Positions 16,437 through 21,386 of a stretch of 21,386 nt of DNA are shown in pieces. The stretch is from Gracilaria domingensis (lineage: Eukaryota; Rhodophyta; Florideophyceae; Gracilariales; Gracilariaceae): assembly GCA_022539475.1 (NCBI GenBank), contig VCMS01000516.1:1-21386 (forward strand), written 5' to 3'. How positions within the stretch are numbered: position 1 is the first letter of the stretch; each line of letters opens with the position of its first letter. The notes under the pieces are model-generated. The model was given only the letters and a program-made list of their open reading frames with translations. It searched no databases and was not told the origin of the DNA. The translations under genes and the position numbers were made by a program.

Positions 16437-16720
16437 ACTGTGGGTAAGCTAACAAAACAGTGACACAGAATCGAACGCAAGCGAGTTAGCAGCAGCACGC
16501 AATGAGGACGGCAGCGGCGCGCAGTCAAAAGGCAAAACATACCTCCGGAGGCGGCGGCACATTTTGTTGATAGCTAGAAGAGCCCGGCTTATAGATCGGA
16601 ATGTAAGGATCCGGATGTCTCATACTAAAAAGCTCCTCCATACCATTCTCCGCAAGCGTTGGCTGGAAAGCGCTGCTGAATCTGCCCGCACTCCTTGACT
16701 CACATGCAGTAGTCAATGGT
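16405..16720 (-). CDS. Candidate two-exon minus-strand gene, 3' end
   Basis: Exon A (16543 and upstream, minus) reads RFSSAFQPTLAENGMEEL then FSMRHPDPYIPIYKPGSSS and ends YQQNVPPPPE exactly at a GTATGT donor. A 105-bp intron (16438-16542) contains GCTAAC and ends CACAG. Exon B continues in phase as FMPPPHEAIQ and stops at 16405-16407. A donor, a branch-like motif, an acceptor and a sensible in-phase peptide together argue for a real gene. RSAGRFSS resembles a mitochondrial targeting end, which is inference. The 5' limit is not settled: the frame is open to 17310, but the part above about 16720 looks non-coding. The gene converges on NLE1. No family is recognised. Confidence 0.4.
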
Positions 16721-17483
16721 TCAGTCGCGCGACGTGCGCAGCACGGCGCGGTACAGGCCGGTGACTCTCTGCACTTGCAAAATGTTAGGCTCCCACGCGG
16801 CGGCGTGGGGCGTGCATTGAGGAGGCGGCGCCCATGGCGTTCGGCTGGCAGCGATGAGCAGCTCGCGAGCGCGCGGCGAGCGAGACCGCCGATGCGAATG
16901 GGCGCTGTTTGATAGATTGTTTCCGAGCGCACAGCGGCGCTGTGCGGGTGGCGCGCACGTGGCGTAGCTGTGCTGCCTCTCTTTCGGCCCTTTTCAGTAC
17001 AAGATGTGTACAGGTGCGCGTCGGTGCGTGCACGTACATTTCGCTCTTGCCCGCATTTGGCAAGTGAAGAGCACCAACGTTGGTCGTGCGCAGTGGTGAC
17101 TCTACGCTCTTGCGAGTTCTTCTCTGTGCTTTTGAAAAGACTCCAGTGCTCGAAATCTTCGCTCTTATAAGCGTCGTTGAGTTTCATTTCAAAATTCAAG
17201 CCAGAAGTAAAACTATAACACTCCACTTTTAACTGCCATACAGCATCCGAGCTATTGTGCTTGCCGTGCTTTTCACGAGAGCAAGCGCACAGGAGCTCGT
17301 CCTGTCGCACTACTTATATCCCGCAATTCATCACATGTAAACCATGTCTCTGCTACACAAAACAAAAACAATCTGCAGCTACTTGCATCGTCCTGCTCAA
17401 TTGAATTCCAATCTCTGCGTGTATACGTCTTCTAAAAACACACAACCAACTCTATCATAAACCTTTCATAACGGCACGAATGA
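16721..17483. other. Intergenic stretch, no supported gene
   Basis: The GC-rich part to about 17000 has open frames on the minus strand (to 17310) without domain or biased composition. From about 17200 the sequence becomes AT-rich. The upstream exon or exons of the 16405-16720 gene could lie here, but I cannot place them. Nothing else was seen. Confidence 0.4.
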
Positions 17484-18660
17484 TTGAAGTCTTCATTCAA
17501 CTGTAGAACAGACATATATAATAAATCGCCTGAAACAGTTCACAGCTGCTTTAGGGCACAGCCAAACATTTCTGCTTTACAATCCTCCCCATTCCGCCGT
17601 TACCACTCATCCTTCACGCTTGACCAGCAATCAACATTCGCCAACCATGTTTCTAACGATCCTATAGCTGATGCATATGTCATAACAACAATTAACAACT
17701 ATTGCATGGCGCTCTCGGAAACAACGACCAGTGAGAAGAAACAAAGCTGTCTTGCAAAACTTGAAAGAGAATTGTAAATCACTGAAGGCAGCTTTAAAGT
17801 GTTCTCATCGTTCGATGAGAGAGTAATCTTGGTCAAGGCAAGGTGGTTAAAAAACTATTTAATGATATTGTAGAAAGATAATTAGTGGGCACTAACTAGT
17901 GAAAGATGGAGAATTGTACAGGAGAGCATCCGATAAGAACTCTGATAAGAAAAAGGGGACAAATTCAGGTGACGAGAAAGCATGAAACAAGATCAGAAGG
18001 TCGAATAGCTCAAAAGGTTTTGCTTGCAGCTTATGGCATGGACCTTATCGATTTGGTGGGTGCTCTCTGTTTTAAATACGTGCAACGAATACGCTAGGAA
18101 TGGTAAGCTCCCTACGCCATTGGACGGCAGAAAGGCGCATATAAAGCCATTGCGAAGACGGTTCAGATGTCATACGACAAGCAAGTGGTAGATGAAGAAC
18201 GTATATTTGCAAAGAAGAGAACAAATGGTGATGGAGTAAAGACAGAGGTAAAACCGAAGGTAGAGGTTGTCATAATAGAAGGTACGAGAGCGATACAGCT
18301 AAGGGATTTGTACAGCGTGTCGATGTTGCATCTTTTCTTGTCGATATAGGCCATCACTTGGACATCGATATTTGTTTATTTTAGAAGAGTTTTCCCGGGC
18401 TGCAGCACTACTTAGCGTCGCTGACCGTTCTATCTACTGCCAACGTCTACTGGTGGAACATCTATCCGCATCAGTAAACTACTGTCACAGCGCACGACCC
18501 GCGTCGTTGCTCGCACCGGTCTCTCTTGCTCGAAGTCCTGTGGAAATTCTGGGATCCTGTGTTTCCTTTCCAGAGCTACAAAAACTTTTGTGTTGTTTGC
18601 CGACAAGTTAAAGATTGAAGACTATTTGGAGATTGAAGCAAAAATACAGAGAGATTCTTT
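17484..18660 (+). pseudogene. Unidentified, partly decayed + strand coding region
   Basis: A series of + strand frames looks coding but is broken by stops and frame changes. At 17484-17777 the frame includes ANHVSNDPIADAYVITTIN and SEKKQSCLAKLEREL; after one stop it continues as FKVFSSFDERVILVKARWLK. The frame at 17906-18097 has LLAAYGMDLIDLVGALCF. The frame at 18167-18349 reads QVVDEERIFAKKRTNGDG and KVEVVIIEGTRAI, then shifts to DTAKGFVQRVDVASFLVD. At 18372-18611 the frame has EEFSRAAALLSVADRSIY, continuing after a shift as FADKLKIEDYLEIEAKIQ to a stop near 18660. No family is recognised. It could be one decayed gene or several short exons. A TTTATTTTAG just before 18392 resembles a 3' splice site. 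Confidence 0.35.
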
Positions 18661-18738
18661 TTGGCAACAAAAATAAAGGCAAGTTAGGGCTGTTCGGGCT
18701 TGTTATTATACTATTGCATCGTCGGGAGTGTGAGTGAA

Positions 18739-19185
18739 ATGGGCGGCGTGCTGCTGAATGGGGCTAGTAGTGAGTTTTTTGTTGAAGGGATATTGATCCT
18801 GCGCTGTTCTTTGCCGGTAAAACGGATGGAGATGAAATGTAATGTGTATTGCATATTATATTGTGCGGGAAGCGACCATGAACAGTTGCACGAGGAGAAT
18901 ATGGTCCTTAAGAAACTGATCGACGTGGTGGAGAAGGTGGCGGAAGAGTTCGGCAGGAGGCAAGGGTTGGTGGAAGAGGGGAGGTTGAAATTTGATATGG
19001 AAGGAGAGGCAGAGATGGGACGTGCGAGAAGTGTTGCGGCACAGAAGCGGTCATTTGTGACACCGAAGACAAAGGGTGGTAGGTTCGAGGACAAGAAGAG
19101 TTTTCTGAAAAAGACGCGTAAGGAAACGAGGAAGGTGATGGAAGAGGTACCGCAGGAGGCCATCGGGGCTCCAGTTTTGAATTAA
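18739..19185 (+). CDS. Charged, coiled-coil-like hypothetical protein
   Basis: The frame encodes 148 residues from the ATG at 18739. The first 50 residues are Cys/hydrophobic and may not belong. From about residue 55 a strongly charged helical part runs DHEQLHEENMVLKKLIDVV, then EKVAEEFGRRQGLVEEGRL, then a Lys/Arg-rich part (PKTKGGRFEDKKSFLKKTRK) and ends APVLN. Heptad-like spacing of Leu/Val suggests a coiled coil. A second frame of 56 residues follows at 19200-19370. No family is recognised; a gag-like or host protein are both possible. Confidence 0.4.
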   Translation: MGGVLLNGASSEFFVEGILILRCSLPVKRMEMKCNVYCILYCAGSDHEQLHEENMVLKKLIDVVEKVAEEFGRRQGLVEEGRLKFDMEGEAEMGRARSVAAQKRSFVTPKTKGGRFEDKKSFLKKTRKETRKVMEEVPQEAIGAPVLN

Positions 19186-19199
19186 TTTTAGAGTAGGGC

Positions 19200-19370
19200 A
19201 TGGCGCTGCAGATGATGGACTGGATTCTGAGGTTGCAGGAGGAGAGAAGGATGAGAAAGAATGGGAGGCCGTTTTTGGGCGACGGAGGTGTACGGGGTTG
19301 GGGAGCGTTGCCACCCGTGCTTTTACAAAATAACTGTTGGGAGACGGGGAGGGAGGATCCGAAAGCGTGA
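19200..19370 (+). CDS. Small hypothetical frame after the charged protein
   Basis: The frame encodes 56 residues from ATG to TGA: MALQMMDWILRLQEERRMRK, then GRPFLGDGGVRGWGALPP, ending TGREDPKA. It begins 14 bp after the stop at 19185, on the same strand. It is protein-like in composition but unrecognised. It could be a continuation of the upstream gene after a frame change, since both are rich in Arg, Lys and Glu. Confidence 0.25.
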   Translation: MALQMMDWILRLQEERRMRKNGRPFLGDGGVRGWGALPPVLLQNNCWETGREDPKA

Positions 19371-19678
19371 CTGGCAAACATTGAGTAAAAAATGAGGCCG
19401 ATTTGGATGGGAAGGAACGGTGGGATCATTGAGCTGGGATGAGATGCGATTTGCATCCCAACACAACGAAAATTGAAAACGCAAACTAGCACAAGCGCAG
19501 ATTTGGGAGAGGGTCGCGGAAAAGAGTGGATGGGGTGGTGTGGCGAAGTAGAACCTCTACAAAAACTAGGAGACCCCAACATTAACCTGCAAGGGATGGA
19601 ATTTAATATTCCAAAATTTCTTAATTTTTTGAGTGCCAGCCTCTGCCACCCCCTCGCGCGCTCCAGATAGCCCAGAAA

Positions 19679-19849
19679 CTAGCTTAATTTCCAAAGCGAA
19701 CAGACAATATTCCACTTTGCAGAACACAGACGGGAAGTAGTATAAGCTTCATGATTGAGTTGCCTTTGTTTGCGATGGGAATCATTGGGTACGACGGTTG
19801 TATCTCTGGCGTTTGATTCGTCGCGAGATGCAACTATCTCACCTGACAT
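19679..19849 (-). CDS. Small minus-strand hypothetical frame
   Basis: This 56-residue frame starts at an ATG (MSGEIVASRDESNARDTTVV), includes SHRKQRQLNHEAYTTSRL and ends IVCSLWKLS. It is the longest sensible frame in this interval, with a balanced composition. No domain is seen and there is no support beyond openness. Confidence 0.2.
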   Translation of the reverse strand: MSGEIVASRDESNARDTTVVPNDSHRKQRQLNHEAYTTSRLCSAKWNIVCSLWKLS

Positions 19850-20149
19850 CTTGTCGGTGATCTAAGTCTTAATCTAATAACTGGGGCAAACCCCTGGCAT
19901 CTAAGCTAAGGGTTAAGCCGATGGGCTCCAGGCCGCTCCTTGGTTCTTTTCCTATTTTGAAGCAAGCCCTGGGCTAAGGATCTTTGATTTCCTTAATTAA
20001 ACAGAATTCCCCTTTTTGGCTTGTTTTATTACAAAAACAGGCCTTTATTTGCTTAATTAAAAGGCTTACTGTTCTTAATGTTCTCCTTCGGAGTGAAGGG
20101 CAGGAAAAAAGTCGCGGCAACTCACCTCTTTCATTGAATCTGCGTTCAC
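19850..20149. other. AT-rich stretch with short inverted words, no gene called
   Basis: The stretch contains GGGGCAAACCCC (19883-19894), a 12-bp near-palindrome, two CTTAATTAAA words near 19990 and 20050, and a C-rich to T-rich tract. Open frames on both strands cross it (19974-20423 minus), but the minus-strand frame is antisense to the hAT remnant and is not believed. This may be the 5' part or border of the hAT element; no terminal repeats were recognised. Confidence 0.35.
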
Positions 20150-21369
20150 TGGATCCACTTCTACTACTTGAGCAGAAACGTAGGTCATTCAGAACGGTGT
20201 AGAGCCGCTCGGGAGAATGAAGCGCATTTGTGGCATTGTGAACGATAACGCTCAAGCTTGTCCAAATGCTAGAAAGGCTCTTACGTTGAAGTAAAAAGAA
20301 CTTGTCTGCGTCCAAGATCAGGCCCGCGTTTCGGATATTCTTATAGAAGAATTTGAAAAGAATCAGTGGCTTAAAGCGGTTGTTTCTCGTATTGCCCACA
20401 TTCTGACGAAAACTATAAATCAAAAATTGTTGTTATCTACGATGAAAAATATGATTGATGAACAGAACCACACCTCCGTAACAGAGGCATTTTGCGATCC
20501 CGAGCGAAAAGAGGCAAAGATGACGATCTGACAAAAACTTCTGCCATCTTATCTCGAGAACATTGTGTCACCAGAATTGCCGTCGTTGAGAATATTTTGA
20601 AGTCCTATATACGATGTCATCTTGTCCTGACGAAGGACGTTAAAGAATTCGATACCAAACTACGATGTACAGGACTCGGTCACTAAGCGCAGAGGAAAAT
20701 CGATCGCTTTCTTTAGACAGTGCTATCAAACATGGTAAGCTTTTGGAGGAAGCGCGGAACTTCTGGAGGATCTTGTTTGTCCTTCGTTAGTATTTGTGAC
20801 ACTGGGAGAATGACAGCTGTTCAATAGCTCATTTACTCTCTCCAACATTGGAACGTGAGAAAAACCTTTGCAATACTTCTTCAGAAAAGCATCTCAGCCC
20901 TTCTAGGAAGCAGGAGCTTTGGACGTATTTCAATCGTGTAAAAGGAAGCAAGGAGAAGCAAGAAGTAACAGAAGCATGAAGAGTTTTCTGCTAGACAACA
21001 TCCCTTTGCAGCCTACCTCTTGAATCTTGTTCCGTGTCCTACAGACACAACCACATTTATTGAGCAATTTAAGAGCCATCTATCTCATTACTGTAGCCCG
21101 TTCAGGGATGAAGAAACTAAAGATTTGATGTACACAATTTCGGGTCAGTACGAATCACAGGGTAATGCGCTGCTATTACCACCAAACATCGACGAATGTC
21201 GAGAACGTGAACTATTTTCAACAGTGTGAGGGAGCACCGTTTGTTTGGTGGCGAAGAGCCATATATCAGTGCAATCACAAGATCATTAAGTTTGCGTGCA
21301 AAACATGTTCCTGCTCCCCATCTTCGTGCGCCGCTGAGTCGAACACTAGCGCCTAAAGACGCTCTCTAA
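20150..21369 (+). pseudogene. hAT-superfamily transposase, heavily decayed
   Basis: Frame pieces match the order of a hAT transposase with a DUF659-like domain. From 20217 the frame reads ICGIVNDNAQACPNARKALT, where DNA-x2-C-x2-A-x3-L is the family hallmark around a catalytic Asp. It continues open to 20528 with one TAA at 20292. From about 20560, in another frame, CVTRIAVVENILKSYIRC fits the TRF-type segment. At 20665-20790 LLEEARNFWRILFVLR fits the FW segment. About 20975-21229 holds HPFAAYLLN, the usual LHAAAyfLNP position. At 21165-21356 VWWRR...KFACKTCSCSPSS then CAAESNTSA fits the C-terminal dimerisation motif (WW...SS-x-AERN-S). At least four frame changes and several stops make it a relic. 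The N-terminal BED finger was not found. Confidence 0.7.
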
Positions 21370-21386
21370 CACATATAGAGGCAAAC

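Noticed and set aside
16721..17310. The upstream part of the 261-residue minus-strand frame as coding
   Set aside because: Its composition is erratic and it has no domain; only the last part next to the GTATGT donor looks real.
19974..20423. A 149-residue minus-strand protein
   Set aside because: It lies antisense to the hAT block with the DNA-x2-C-x2-A signature, which explains the region better.
20665..20790. A small independent gene starting MYRTRSLSAEEN
   Set aside because: Its position and the EEARNFW segment fit the order of the decayed hAT transposase.
1..21386. tRNA, rRNA, CRISPR array or bacterial operon
   Set aside because: No cloverleaf or rRNA core words, no regularly spaced direct repeats with unique spacers, and no ribosome-binding-site gene runs were seen.

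Overview
The window is eukaryotic nuclear DNA. The evidence is a broken but full-length Notchless/Rsa4 ribosome-assembly gene (NLE domain plus eight WD40 blades), two eukaryotic DNA-transposon families, an apparent spliceosomal intron with GTATGT...CTAAC...CACAG signals, and no bacterial gene layout. The host cannot be named from sequence alone. A transposon-rich alga or fungus would fit, but that is inference. Composition is mosaic: GC-rich from 1-121 and about 11.4-17.0 kb, AT-richer beyond about 17.3 kb.

Bases 122-11304 form one giant inverted repeat: two arms of about 5.39 kb (122-5513 and 5910-11304) around a 396-bp spacer. Each arm carries, from the centre outward: small perfect hairpins, a tandem array of about 0.35-kb units with a Lys/Arg-rich reading frame, a cluster of hairpins, and a transposase gene. 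The transposase reads outward, with an N-terminal C2HC zinc finger and a Plavaka/KDZ-like (CACTA-related) catalytic core start. Beyond it lie the decayed 3' half of that transposase, an AT-rich stretch, and a terminal array of hairpins of about 75 bp, each built on a GTGTTAGGGTA/TACCCTAACAC core. The arms have diverged (about 92% identity in the transposase protein by eye, clearly less at the outer ends), so the palindrome is old and is not a simple assembly duplication. Both transposase copies stop after the first catalytic Asp region, so each could at most make a DNA-binding N-terminal fragment.

The element has no internal intact 3' transposase, and the arms differ from each other mainly by gain or loss of local hairpins and by one micro-inversion. 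Comparing the two arms therefore gives before/after views of how hairpins appear.

To the right, 11.37-14.8 kb is GC-rich with only weak gene candidates: a short + strand frame at 12775-12990, an acidic minus-strand frame at 13236-13751 and a minus-strand frame at 14159-14377. The Notchless pseudogene (NLE1) runs 14808-16256 on + with about five frameshifts, several in-frame stops (three at conserved Trp codons) and a 47-bp palindrome inside it. It faces a candidate short minus-strand spliced gene ending at 16405.

From 17.4 kb on there are unidentified, partly decayed + strand frames (17484-18660, 18739-19370), a small minus-strand frame (19679-19849), and a heavily decayed hAT-superfamily transposase (about 20150-21369) that keeps the DUF659-like block and the C-terminal dimerisation motif. 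No rRNA, tRNA or CRISPR array was seen.
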